Assembly: GCA_039183535.1 (NCBI GenBank)
Contig: JBCDBO010000001.1
Location: 73,148-137,147, forward strand
DNA: 64,000 nucleotides
Source of the DNA: JBCAXA01 sp039183535
GTDB taxonomy: Bacteria > Pseudomonadota > Gammaproteobacteria > Steroidobacterales > Woeseiaceae
Direction of reading: 5' to 3'
Position numbers and translations under genes: made by a program. Shown here one piece after another: positions 44,277-52,561 of this stretch. Numbering within the stretch: the first letter of the stretch is position 1; every line of letters starts with the position of its first letter. The notes beneath the pieces are model-generated. The model did no database searches, was not told the origin of the DNA, and saw nothing but the letters and a program-made list of their open reading frames with translations.

Positions 44277-44389
44277 GAGCGCCTCTTGTTCGTGTTACAA
44301 ATCGAGCGAACAGCGTACGGCGCAGTGACGAGCCGCGCTTGAACGTATCGATGGATCTTTTGAACGATCCTACGGCGCAATGATGGAGG

Positions 44390-45277
44390 CTAGCTTCGAA
44401 GGCGGGCGCGATAGGACGACGGAGACTCGCCTGTGGCTTGCTTAAAGACCCTGGAGAAATGCGCTTGATCAGCGAAACCACAGGCTAGCGCTATATCGAT
44501 CAGCGGTGTATCGCGATGCGGCAGACGTTTACGCGCTTGTTCAACCCGATAGGCGGTGACGAATTGCATAGGACTCATCCCAATCGTCTTCTTAAACAGC
44601 TGCGCGAAATGAGAGGTACTGAGCGCCGTTTCCCTCGCCAATCCCTCGACCTGAATGGACGTGCTGTAATTGGCAGCGACGTACGCCAAAACCCACTGGT
44701 AGTGCTTCGCCGTAAAACTGGTTGAAAAAGCGTACTCCTCTTCGCGCAAGCCGTACTTCTGAATCAGCTTGACCAAAAAAACGCGGGCTAAAGACTCGAA
44801 AATCAAGTGAGAACCTTGCTCGTCACTGGCCAAGGCATCTTTGAGCATAACGCCTGCGTAGCAGATATCGGGATCCTTAAACTGAGGTAAGGACGCAAGC
44901 TGCGTACCCGCCAGCAGAATGCCCACTTCAAACTGTGAAAATCGCTCGAATCGAGCAGGTTCGAGAGTAATGACGATGACTTTCGACGGCGAATGCCAAC
45001 GCCATCCTGATCGGACTCCAGCCGGCGTTACAACGATTTCATCTTTTCTAAATGTGAAGTCTCGGTATTCTTCATCGCGCCAGTTCTCTACTCGGTGCGG
45101 TTCATCATTTAGATTCAAGAGAATATGGTGCTGCGCGAAAACCTGCCTAGGCATCGCATCCGGCTCTGCCTCGAAGTATTCGAGCGTTAACAATGCTGCT
45201 GCCGATGGACGCGTGTCGGCAGCGCTGTCCAATAGCGGTGCAGATGGATAGACGTCTTGGTACTTCGCTTTGTCCAC
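44390..45277 (-). CDS. AraC-family transcriptional regulator
   Basis: This 295-residue regulator has an N-terminal cupin-like sensing domain (about 30-110, with HHILLNLN, FTFRKDEIVVTPAG) and the double HTH at the C-terminus (about 200-295: VEGLARETALSTSHFAQLFKKTIGMSPMQF and IDIALACGFADQAHFSRVFKQATGESPSSYR). The start is GTG at 45277. It is upstream of, and co-oriented with, the hydrolase and SnoaL genes, which are the most likely targets. The inducer is unknown. Confidence 0.92.
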   Translation of the reverse strand: MDKAKYQDVYPSAPLLDSAADTRPSAAALLTLEYFEAEPDAMPRQVFAQHHILLNLNDEPHRVENWRDEEYRDFTFRKDEIVVTPAGVRSGWRWHSPSKVIVITLEPARFERFSQFEVGILLAGTQLASLPQFKDPDICYAGVMLKDALASDEQGSHLIFESLARVFLVKLIQKYGLREEEYAFSTSFTAKHYQWVLAYVAANYSTSIQVEGLARETALSTSHFAQLFKKTIGMSPMQFVTAYRVEQARKRLPHRDTPLIDIALACGFADQAHFSRVFKQATGESPSSYRARLRS

Positions 45278-45631
45278 GTGTATCCCATTCGACGACGAAA
45301 CAGCTGGTCAACCCAGTATAGCGAAGCACCATAGCTCGCCGGCGACCACCTGGCGCCCGATGAACAGCGCCGGTAATACCTTCGCGGCCGACCAAACAGG
45401 GCTCGAAAGTCACAGGCTATAAAAGGATGCGTTCGGTGCTGCCGCCTGCACATCAAAACTCGAGCCGGTGTCACTGCACGGGCCGCAGCTGAGGTCATGC
45501 GGCGAACGGCCAAAGCGCACTTCAAACTAACGCGTGGATCGTCCGCCGATGAATAGACGCGTTCGCCCGGCACGCCAGCGTGTACGGTACGTCTAACTCA
45601 AGTATCTCGACGAAACGCCGACATTATCCGA
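45278..45631. other. Intergenic region (354 bp) between AraC and diguanylate cyclase genes
   Basis: The start codons of the two divergent genes bound this region. It should hold both promoters, but no strong -10/-35 pair, hairpin or operator was recognised. A minus-strand frame crosses it, but with coding features unlike a real gene. Confidence 0.5.
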
Positions 45632-46930
45632 ATGGCGGTGGATCAAATACGGATACAGCGACGTTGTCTGGACCTGATATTTGGCCAGACCCGTGCAGCG
45701 TGGATATCGAACGCGTTTTGCGCTGTCCTCGTTTGGCTCGCATTTTGGGAAAATGCTAGCCATGGCTGGCTCCTCGCTTGGAGCGGCGCAGTCGTTTCGA
45801 TCATGGTGATGCGAGAGATCCAAATGCGCCGCTACCGCGAACTTGGCGATCAACCGATCGACCTCGCCGTCTGGACGCGTTGGGCTGAGCTATCGCAGTT
45901 CGCCAATGGGTGTTTTTGGGGTGTCGGGTGCGCCGCACTAGCGCTGATTGCAACACCGCATCAACTTACCGTCGTCTTGATTATCGCCGGCGGGCTGCAA
46001 ACCGGAAGCGTTCTGTCGAGTAGTTACCTGTTGCGCGCATTCGCCTTTTTCTCATTGCCGCTCTTTTTACTGACACTGGCAGCCATTCTGGTACTCGCCG
46101 TCCGCGAGCAAGCGAGTCTATTCGTCACCGCCGCGCTATTGGTTGTTTGGTCCTTGTTTATCCTGTTGTGCGCGAAACGCTTTGGCGATCACTTCCGTCG
46201 CTCACTAGCGTATGCCCTTGAGAATCTCGATCTCGCCGAGTCACTACGCTCGATCAACCGAGAAAATGAGCAGCTGAACCAATCGTTGAACGAGCGCATC
46301 ATTGATCTGCGAGACGTACAGCAGAACTTACTCGAAGAAAAAATACGCGCCGATGGTCTGGTTGAGCAGCTACGGATGTTATCAACGACAGACGAGTTGA
46401 CCGGCCTTGGCAATCGGCGCTTTTTCGATGAGTGCCTTCAACGCGAGTGGCAACGGGGACTCAGCAGTGGCCACCCGATCGCCTTGATATTGGCTGATAT
46501 CGATCATTACAAAGCGTTTAACGATCGCTATGGCCACCAACACGGTGATCGATGTCTGGTCGAGGTTGCCGGTGTACTGAAACAGATTGCACGACGTGAG
46601 AGTGACTGGGCAGCTCGCTACGGTGGCGAGGAATTCGCATTAATTCTTGGCAACACCGCACTCGACGTAGCCAGCCAGCTGGCCGATAAGCTTCGCCTCG
46701 ACCTACAAGAACGTGGTATCGCGCACGACCGGTCTCCGATCGCTTCGGTTGTAACGATTAGCTGTGGTGTGAGCGCTGTGACGCCAACGGCCGATATCGC
46801 CCCGGAGACCCTCGTCCAAGTTGCGGACCAAGCGCTTTACGCGGCGAAGCAATCAAGTCGCAATTGCATAGTCGCTCTGGCCAATGACCATGACATCAAT
46901 TCGCCAGACACCGCTAGCGTGGGTCGATAA
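45632..46930 (+). CDS. Membrane-bound diguanylate cyclase (GGDEF)
   Basis: This 432-residue protein makes c-di-GMP from GTP at the inner membrane. Five or six hydrophobic helices cover about 15-185, a coiled coil follows at 195-250, and the GGDEF domain at about 255-425 holds the active motif GGEEF near 331-335. An inhibitory I-site RESD lies exactly five residues before it, so feedback control by c-di-GMP is expected. The nucleotide-binding segment LTGLGNRRFF and the metal-site LADIDHYKAFNDRYGHQ are intact. It is a solitary gene and may regulate surface attachment; its signal is unknown. Confidence 0.92.
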   Translation: MAVDQIRIQRRCLDLIFGQTRAAWISNAFCAVLVWLAFWENASHGWLLAWSGAVVSIMVMREIQMRRYRELGDQPIDLAVWTRWAELSQFANGCFWGVGCAALALIATPHQLTVVLIIAGGLQTGSVLSSSYLLRAFAFFSLPLFLLTLAAILVLAVREQASLFVTAALLVVWSLFILLCAKRFGDHFRRSLAYALENLDLAESLRSINRENEQLNQSLNERIIDLRDVQQNLLEEKIRADGLVEQLRMLSTTDELTGLGNRRFFDECLQREWQRGLSSGHPIALILADIDHYKAFNDRYGHQHGDRCLVEVAGVLKQIARRESDWAARYGGEEFALILGNTALDVASQLADKLRLDLQERGIAHDRSPIASVVTISCGVSAVTPTADIAPETLVQVADQALYAAKQSSRNCIVALANDHDINSPDTASVGR

Positions 46931-46963
46931 CGCTGAAAGCAGTTGCCAGCAAAATTTGTAGGC

Positions 46964-47680
46964 CTACGAAGCGGTCCAATATCCCGACGCGTAGAGCTTA
47001 CTCTCGTCAAAATTCGGTTGACCGCGAAGGTAGTTACGTATCGCGACAACTTCTTTCGATTCGCAGGCCACGAACATCGCTGGCTCTCCCGCCTGCCAAG
47101 GTAGCTCTTTCACCGCCGCAAGCAGAGCATGCTCGGCATGCACCGGCAGGATTAACCAACGCAGCGACATGTGCTCCGGTACCGCCAGCACTTGCTTATC
47201 CGACTCAGTCGGAACTTGAACAACGATGTGACCTTGCGCATCACGCGGCAGACGCTCCAATGTCGCCGCAAGCGCCGGTAAGGCCGTCAGGTCGGCAACC
47301 AGCAAATGCCAGTCCGCCTCGAAATCGGTGTGCTTTACCGAACCGGGTCCGGCAATTTTCAGCTCATCGCCAATCTGCGCATCTTTCGCCCAGTCGGCGG
47401 CCAATCCGCGGTGATCGTTGATGGCAAAATCGACCGTCAGTTTGCGTTTGATACGGTCGAAGTAGCGAATCGTGTACGAACGCATGCGTTTGCGTAACGC
47501 AAGCTTCGATAACAGCGACGGCTTTTCGTCGGCGGCGGTGGGGACGATCACCTTTACATGCGCGCTTTCCATTTGCTCGGGAAAGTCGGCGAGATCCGGT
47601 CCGACCAATTCGAAGCGACGCATATGGGGCGACAAATCCTCAAACGATTCCACGGTGACTCTGCGCATACGTGGCAGCAC
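46964..47680 (-). CDS. Siderophore-interacting-type FAD flavoprotein (ferric reductase)
   Basis: This 238-residue protein matches the siderophore-interacting family: an FAD-binding barrel with the RSYTIRYFD motif near 65-73 and a C-terminal NAD(P)H-type domain ending in YLRG, and FDESKLYASGYW. It should reduce ferric siderophore or another oxidised metal complex in the cytoplasm. GTG at 47680 is chosen since AGGAGAA lies 6 bases upstream. The open frame continues to a TTG at 47764, but that part overlaps MarR operators. It is divergent from the MarR gene and most likely repressed by it. Confidence 0.86.
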   Translation of the reverse strand: MLPRMRRVTVESFEDLSPHMRRFELVGPDLADFPEQMESAHVKVIVPTAADEKPSLLSKLALRKRMRSYTIRYFDRIKRKLTVDFAINDHRGLAADWAKDAQIGDELKIAGPGSVKHTDFEADWHLLVADLTALPALAATLERLPRDAQGHIVVQVPTESDKQVLAVPEHMSLRWLILPVHAEHALLAAVKELPWQAGEPAMFVACESKEVVAIRNYLRGQPNFDESKLYASGYWTAS

Positions 47681-47719
47681 AACAGCTTCTCCTGCGGGCT
47701 GGCATCGGCCCGCGATAAA

Positions 47720-47734
47720 GTTGATAATATCATC
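47720..47734. promoter_or_regulatory. MarR-type operator, left half of a repeat pair
   Basis: GTTGATAATATCATC, a near-palindrome, repeats the first 13 bases of the perfect palindrome at 47751. The two are 31 bases apart, about three turns of DNA, in the divergent region of a MarR gene and its likely target. Confidence 0.7.
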
Positions 47735-47750
47735 CAATATAGGGGGACAA

Positions 47751-47765
47751 GTTGATAATATCAAC
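47751..47765. promoter_or_regulatory. MarR-type operator, perfect palindrome
   Basis: GTTGATAATATCAAC is a perfect palindrome with one central base, 12 bases before the MarR start codon. Palindromes of this size are typical MarR dimer sites, so autoregulation and control of the flavoprotein gene are expected. Confidence 0.78.
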
Positions 47766-47777
47766 CGTTAATCGGCC

Positions 47778-48221
47778 ATGAGGACCGACAGTGAAATCGA
47801 TGCGCTGTTTGGGCTGCTTCGGGCCGTAAAACGTGCGTATCACGCCGAAATACAGCGACTCGGTATTGATCTCGCACCGATGCACCTAAAAGTGCTGCGA
47901 ATGGTGAAACACCGCTCCGGCTGTACGGCGCAAGACATGGCTGCCGCCTTCGGCCGCGACAAAGCGCAGATCGCGCGCCTAGTCCAATCCCTGCTGCAGA
48001 TGGGTTACGTACGGCGTGTCGCCAATCCGAACGATGGGCGCAGCCAGCTCATCGAGTTGGACTCGGCGGGTGAGGACGTTCTGACAAAGACGGCATCGAT
48101 CCATAAGCGTGTTGTTGCGCTCATGACAGACGGTGTCGGCAAAAAAGACCAAGCGGCGTTTTTTGCGACAGCGAGACAGTTCCAAGAGAATCTCGCGCGT
48201 AGACCATCAAGATCTCGTTAA
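47778..48221 (+). CDS. MarR-family transcriptional regulator
   Basis: This 147-residue regulator has the winged HTH at about 35-105: LAPMHLKVLRMVKHRSGCTAQDMAAAFGRDKAQIARLVQSLLQMGYVRR, followed by the wing NPNDGRSQLIEL, and helical dimer ends. It is divergent from the siderophore-interacting-type flavoprotein, with two related palindromic sites between them. Repression released by a small ligand or metal-linked stress is the usual mode. Its last 15 bases overlap a convergent membrane-protein gene. Confidence 0.93.
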   Translation: MRTDSEIDALFGLLRAVKRAYHAEIQRLGIDLAPMHLKVLRMVKHRSGCTAQDMAAAFGRDKAQIARLVQSLLQMGYVRRVANPNDGRSQLIELDSAGEDVLTKTASIHKRVVALMTDGVGKKDQAAFFATARQFQENLARRPSRSR

Positions 48222-48560
48222 TACCCGGCCTATCACAGCAAGCGTGACCACATGCATGGCAGCAATACATAGGTTGCTAATGACAACGGGATGGCGCACG
48301 GCGCTCACCGTCAAAGGTGTCAGGACCTTGTAGGCAACCTGTACGGCCAGCAACCCAAAGACGAGACGCGGATCGCGAAAAACCAGAAGTCCGGTCGACA
48401 GTAAGCCGATCGCTAAATAGACCGCGAGAAGAATCTGACGCGCGTCGGTTGCTGGCCCGTAAACGGTGTTTGCCCATGCCGCGTCGACGAACAAGCCGTA
48501 ACAAACGGGTATCAGGACAACGATATTAACGAGCAATGACGCTGTGATGAAAATCAGCAT
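48207..48560 (-). CDS. Small membrane protein
   Basis: This 117-residue protein has four hydrophobic helices at about 2-24, 42-62, 66-85 and 92-113. I do not recognise the family and see no functional motif. The ATG is at 48560. Its 3' end overlaps the convergent MarR gene by 15 bases. It lies 167 bases downstream of the NAD-binding protein gene on the same strand and may be the last gene of that unit. Confidence 0.6.
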   Translation of the reverse strand: MLIFITASLLVNIVVLIPVCYGLFVDAAWANTVYGPATDARQILLAVYLAIGLLSTGLLVFRDPRLVFGLLAVQVAYKVLTPLTVSAVRHPVVISNLCIAAMHVVTLAVIGRVLTRS

Positions 48561-48727
48561 TGAGCAGACACGCTAACGAGATAGACCCGCGGCAGCCTAC
48601 TTGGGAACCTGCAGCGCCGCCGTCAAGGGTCAGTGAAAACGTGGTCAAGGCGCATGCGGCACAACTGAGCGACGATGGTTTCTCGACGCACAGACGCTGG
48701 CTACCCAACGACACAGACATTCCAGGC

Positions 48728-49375
48728 CTACGACGTAATTTCCGCCCCAACTATCGTGTAGATCTTACCGACCGTGCCTGTGTCGGCCACCATGTTAAGC
48801 AACTGCTCGGCCAAGTCGCTGCGCTTCAGCCGTGGCGACTTCGGTACGTCCACCGATTGCTCAAGCAACTGATACGCGGGCGCGCCTTGCTCATCGGCTA
48901 AGCCGCCGGGGCGCAGAATCGTGTAGTCGAGATTGCTCGATTGAATAATCGCCTCTTGGCGATCTTTATCGGCCCAGATTTCTTTAGCCAAACGCTTGAC
49001 GATGAGCTCCCGGAACAGCCATGGCTTAACTTTCGCTAAGCTATCGCCGCAACCGAGGCTAGTAATGGCGACGAGCCGCCGGCAACCGGCCTCGCGCATC
49101 GCGTCGATGATCCGACGCGTACCCTCCGACAGCACGGTGTTGGGTTTCCGGTCGACCGTACCCAACGCCAATAACACGGCATCGCAGTCCGCGATCGCCG
49201 CGGCTATAACCGGCCCGTCCGTCAATTGCGCGGTGACGACCTTGATACGGCCACTGAATGCGGCGAGTTTTTCGGGCGAACGAACGACAGCAACAACGTC
49301 GTGGCCCTGCTCGAGCGCTTGCGCTACCAGCAACAAACCGGTTTTTCCGGTTGCGCCGAAAATACCCAGCTTCAC
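48728..49375 (-). CDS. NAD(P)-binding atypical short-chain reductase
   Basis: This 215-residue protein has the Rossmann loop GIFGATGKTG at 4-13 and the NmrA/atypical SDR layout, with RLVAITSLGCGDS near 98-110 and TILRPGGL near 151. It is a putative NAD(P)H reductase or epimerase, or a redox sensor. The start is GTG at 49375. It lies 23 bases after the aldehyde dehydrogenase stop in the same operon. Substrate unknown. Confidence 0.82.
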   Translation of the reverse strand: MKLGIFGATGKTGLLLVAQALEQGHDVVAVVRSPEKLAAFSGRIKVVTAQLTDGPVIAAAIADCDAVLLALGTVDRKPNTVLSEGTRRIIDAMREAGCRRLVAITSLGCGDSLAKVKPWLFRELIVKRLAKEIWADKDRQEAIIQSSNLDYTILRPGGLADEQGAPAYQLLEQSVDVPKSPRLKRSDLAEQLLNMVADTGTVGKIYTIVGAEITS

Positions 49376-49398
49376 GGCGCTATCGACCTGTCAATACG

Positions 49399-50910
49399 CT
49401 AAATGACAGCACAAACCGTCTTCAGCTCGAGATAGTTGTCGACCGCCTGCTCACCACTCTCGCGGCCCCAGCCGGATTGCTTCATCCCACCGATCGGTAA
49501 CGACGCGTCATACATCGCATGCGAGTTGATCCAAACCGTGCCGGCTTCAAGATCCTCCGCAAGTCGATGCGCAGCGCTGAGATTCTCGGTCCAGACACTC
49601 GACGCCAACGCGTAATCCGAATCGTTGGCCAAGGCCAGAACCTCATCGACATCGTCGAACGGCGTTACGCAGACAACGGGGCCAAAGATCTCCTCGCGCA
49701 GAATCGACATCTCCGGCGTTGCACCGACAACGACAGTCGGTTGCACGAAGCAGCCGCTGTCATGACCTCGCTCCCCGCCGGCGACAATCTCGGCACCGTC
49801 GTTACGGCCGGCGTCGATATAGCCAAGCACTCGACTCTGCTGGGTCGGGCTGACCAACGGTCCTATTTGCGAGGCAGCATCGAGCCCGTGGCCCATCACC
49901 ATCGCTTTGGCTGCGCCGGCTAAGCCGTCGACGACAGCCTCGTAAACGCTACGCTGCGCATAGACACGAGAACCGGCAATACAAACTTGGCCGGCGTTAA
50001 AAAAGATCGCATTAGCGGCGCCGGGTATCGCCGCCTCTAGATCTGCGTCGCCGAGAATGACAACCGGCGACTTACCGCCAAGTTCAAGCGTGACCCGCTT
50101 TAGGTTGTGACGGGCGAGTTCAAGAATCGCTTTCCCGGTCGTTGTCGAGCCAGTGAAAGCGACTTTGTCGACATCGGCGTGACTCGCGAGCGCAGCACCG
50201 GTCGTCGCACCACGACCCGTGACGATGTTAACGACACCAGGCGGGAAGCCAGCCTCGACGATCAGCTCACCAAGGCGCAGCGCCGTCAGCGATGTGTCAT
50301 CGGCCGGCTTCAGCACGACCGTACACCCTGCCGCCAGTGCCGGCGCCAATTTCATCGCAGCCATAATGATCGGCGAATTCCACGGGACGATGGCGGCGAC
50401 AACGCCAACCGGCTCACGACGCGTATAGGCATGGATGCGCTTGCCGGGCGGCTGATAATTTATCGACGTCGGTAAGCTCTCGCCTGACAATCGCGTGCAT
50501 TGCCCAGCAAAAAAGCGGAACTGCTCGATCGAGCCTGGAATTTCGGCGTAACGCCCAACGAACAGCGGCTTGCCCTGATCGAGCGTTTCTAACTCGGCCA
50601 ATTCGTCGATATTCGCCTCGATGAGGTCCGCGAGCTTCCACAGTAGACGCGACCGCGCCGAACCGGTCATGCGCCGCCAACTGTCGTCGCGGAGCGCCGA
50701 TCGTGCAGCAGCAACGGCCGCATCCACTAGATTCTGGTCCGACTCGGCGACCTGGCCAAGTTCAGTACCGGTTGCTGGGTCGATCGACGGGAACGAATCG
50801 CTCGCCACCACCCATTCGTTGTTGATCAGTACCCGCGGTTGGTGACGGTTCAAAAAGGCCGCAGCCCCGTCACTGACCGTGTGATCCGAAATTGTCATCG
50901 TGGCGCTCAT
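49399..50910 (-). CDS. NAD-dependent aldehyde dehydrogenase
   Basis: This 503-residue enzyme oxidises an aldehyde to an acid with NAD. The active-site Glu is in LELGGKSP near 275 and the catalytic Cys in AGQVCIAG near 306, with the Asn of the WNSPI region near 170. The C-terminal IGGMKQSGWGRESG is typical. ATG at 50910 has a GAGGAG site. It is third in an operon with a cupin and an ornithine-cyclodeaminase-like gene. The acid could be activated by the divergently encoded acyl-CoA synthetase. Confidence 0.93.
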   Translation of the reverse strand: MSATMTISDHTVSDGAAAFLNRHQPRVLINNEWVVASDSFPSIDPATGTELGQVAESDQNLVDAAVAAARSALRDDSWRRMTGSARSRLLWKLADLIEANIDELAELETLDQGKPLFVGRYAEIPGSIEQFRFFAGQCTRLSGESLPTSINYQPPGKRIHAYTRREPVGVVAAIVPWNSPIIMAAMKLAPALAAGCTVVLKPADDTSLTALRLGELIVEAGFPPGVVNIVTGRGATTGAALASHADVDKVAFTGSTTTGKAILELARHNLKRVTLELGGKSPVVILGDADLEAAIPGAANAIFFNAGQVCIAGSRVYAQRSVYEAVVDGLAGAAKAMVMGHGLDAASQIGPLVSPTQQSRVLGYIDAGRNDGAEIVAGGERGHDSGCFVQPTVVVGATPEMSILREEIFGPVVCVTPFDDVDEVLALANDSDYALASSVWTENLSAAHRLAEDLEAGTVWINSHAMYDASLPIGGMKQSGWGRESGEQAVDNYLELKTVCAVI

Positions 50911-50937
50911 TGGCGACTCTCCTCAGCTGTGCGGTTG

Positions 50938-51906
50938 TTACCAGTCAACATCGACACCGATATCGTCGCTGACCGCACGATGGTAGGTGACGAAGGCGGC
51001 AGCTAGGTCTTGCGCGCTGACGCCCAGCGATTTGTAGGTGGTTATTTCATCGTCGCTGCCGCGCCCTGGCGCAGAGCCTGCCAACACCTCGCCGAGCTCG
51101 GCGACGACAACGTCGTCGAACGCAAACCCAGCTGCATCCGCGGCCGCTAGTTCGCCGGCCTGCGCGCGCGCTGATGGTCGGTAATCAACGTAGACCCGCG
51201 AGCGGCGAACGACATTGATATCGACCTCGCTCGCCTCGATGATGGCAGCGCCAACTAAATTTAGATGCTGGCCAGGCTCTAACAACGCCCCTGCGAGAAA
51301 CGGCTCACGCGCCGATGTCGTTGTGCAAACGATGTCTGCGCCGGCAACGGCATCGGCAAGCTCAGTGACGGCGGTCGCGCTGCCTGGTAGCGCATCGGCC
51401 AGCGCCGCAGCACGCTCTGTATTGCGGCCCCACACTCGAACCTCGTCGATATCTCGAACGGCGCGTATCGCATGCACGTGGTGCTCGGCTTGGAGACCGG
51501 TCCCAAGCACGGTCAGGACGTGTGCATCGCGGCGCGCCAGCACACGCGTCGCTAACGCGCTGGCCGCTGCCGTGCGTATGGCCGTCACCTCGGAACCGTC
51601 CAGAACGCAGACCGGCGCACCGAGCTCAGCGTCGAACAAAATGACCGCGCCCGTGTGCGAGCCAAGCGGTGAATCGGGCTCGCGCGGGTATTTCGCGACC
51701 AACTTGATCCCGAAGCTACGCGGGTCGGCGAGATAGCCCGGCATGGCTGTGAACTTGCCGCCGTTTGTGTCTGGAATGGTCAAGTACTGTCGCAACGGCA
51801 TGTCGACAGCACCGCTCGACACAGCCCGCATCGCCGGCTCTAACGCATCAACACAATCGGCGTGCGACAAGGCCGACGCCACGGCCGCTTTATTGAGAAT
51901 CCGCAC
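50938..51906 (-). CDS. Ornithine cyclodeaminase / mu-crystallin family protein
   Basis: This 322-residue NAD(P)-dependent enzyme has the family's Rossmann loop LTVLGTGLQAEHHVHAI near 131-147 and the N-terminal GGKFTAMPGY near 49. Members deaminate ornithine to proline or reduce cyclic ketimines; some act as imine reductases. The start is GTG at 51906, sharing one base with the cupin stop (TAGTG). It precedes the aldehyde dehydrogenase by 27 bases. It may act on an amine or imine intermediate of the same pathway. Confidence 0.88.
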   Translation of the reverse strand: MRILNKAAVASALSHADCVDALEPAMRAVSSGAVDMPLRQYLTIPDTNGGKFTAMPGYLADPRSFGIKLVAKYPREPDSPLGSHTGAVILFDAELGAPVCVLDGSEVTAIRTAAASALATRVLARRDAHVLTVLGTGLQAEHHVHAIRAVRDIDEVRVWGRNTERAAALADALPGSATAVTELADAVAGADIVCTTTSAREPFLAGALLEPGQHLNLVGAAIIEASEVDINVVRRSRVYVDYRPSARAQAGELAAADAAGFAFDDVVVAELGEVLAGSAPGRGSDDEITTYKSLGVSAQDLAAAFVTYHRAVSDDIGVDVDW

Positions 51907-52409
51907 TATTTGGCGTCGGGTCTAGGTGGCACGAAACGCAGGCTCGCCATTAAATCTTCAACGCCATCGGGCCTAGGGAAGGGCTCTGGCATCGGTTCGC
52001 CGGCCTGGCGCGGTTTGCCAATGCCGCGAAACCAATGCTCCAGACCGGGCGGCATGAACACCCAGAACATGTTCATGTCGACATCGCCGGTGTTCTCAAT
52101 GATGTGGCGGGAGTAGCGACCAAACAGAACGGTCGAGCCTTTACTCAGCGGAAACTCTTCCTCTTCGATGATGACGCGACCGCTGCCCTCGTAAACGAAC
52201 ACCAGCTCGTGGTTGCGGGTGTGGCCATGTTCACGCACCAGGCGGCCGGGCGGCAATGATTGAATGCCGCTAGTAAAGCCGTCATACGGCATGTTGTCCG
52301 GCGTTAAATTGAGTGTGACGAAACCACTCGACGGGAGCGGCTGCCACAGCGACTCACCCTCGTCCGGACCGATGACCGCGTACCACGGCTCGTTGTATTT
52401 CTCTGTCAT
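51906..52409 (-). CDS. Cupin domain protein
   Basis: This 167-residue protein has one cupin barrel: the metal-site motif HGHTRNHELVFVYEGSG at about 61-77 (His, His, Glu) and the second motif GDVDMNMFWVF near 107. It may be an enzyme (dioxygenase, isomerase) or a ligand sensor. ATG at 52409 has an AAGGTGA site; the frame extends to 52502. It is first in the operon and divergent from the acyl-CoA synthetase gene, which starts 153 bases away. The reaction is unknown. Confidence 0.82.
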   Translation of the reverse strand: MTEKYNEPWYAVIGPDEGESLWQPLPSSGFVTLNLTPDNMPYDGFTSGIQSLPPGRLVREHGHTRNHELVFVYEGSGRVIIEEEEFPLSKGSTVLFGRYSRHIIENTGDVDMNMFWVFMPPGLEHWFRGIGKPRQAGEPMPEPFPRPDGVEDLMASLRFVPPRPDAK

Positions 52410-52561
52410 GATCGTCACCTTGGACCCAGTGCCAGTGTCGCGAACCCCATGTCGTGGGGCTACTGACTTAGCGGAATGGCACCATACGCTAGACGCATAC
52501 ACGGGCAGTCCGCGTGCATGCTAGTTTCAGGTCCGCCGTTGGCCGTTCATGGGGAGCACAA

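Noticed and set aside
45187..45573. 128-codon minus-strand frame in the AraC / diguanylate cyclase spacer
   Set aside because: It overlaps the AraC start and has Arg-rich, Cys-rich random composition.
47681..47764. Longer N-terminus of the siderophore-interacting protein from TTG at 47764
   Set aside because: It would place coding sequence over the MarR operators; GTG at 47680 has a good AGGAGAA site and matches the family start.
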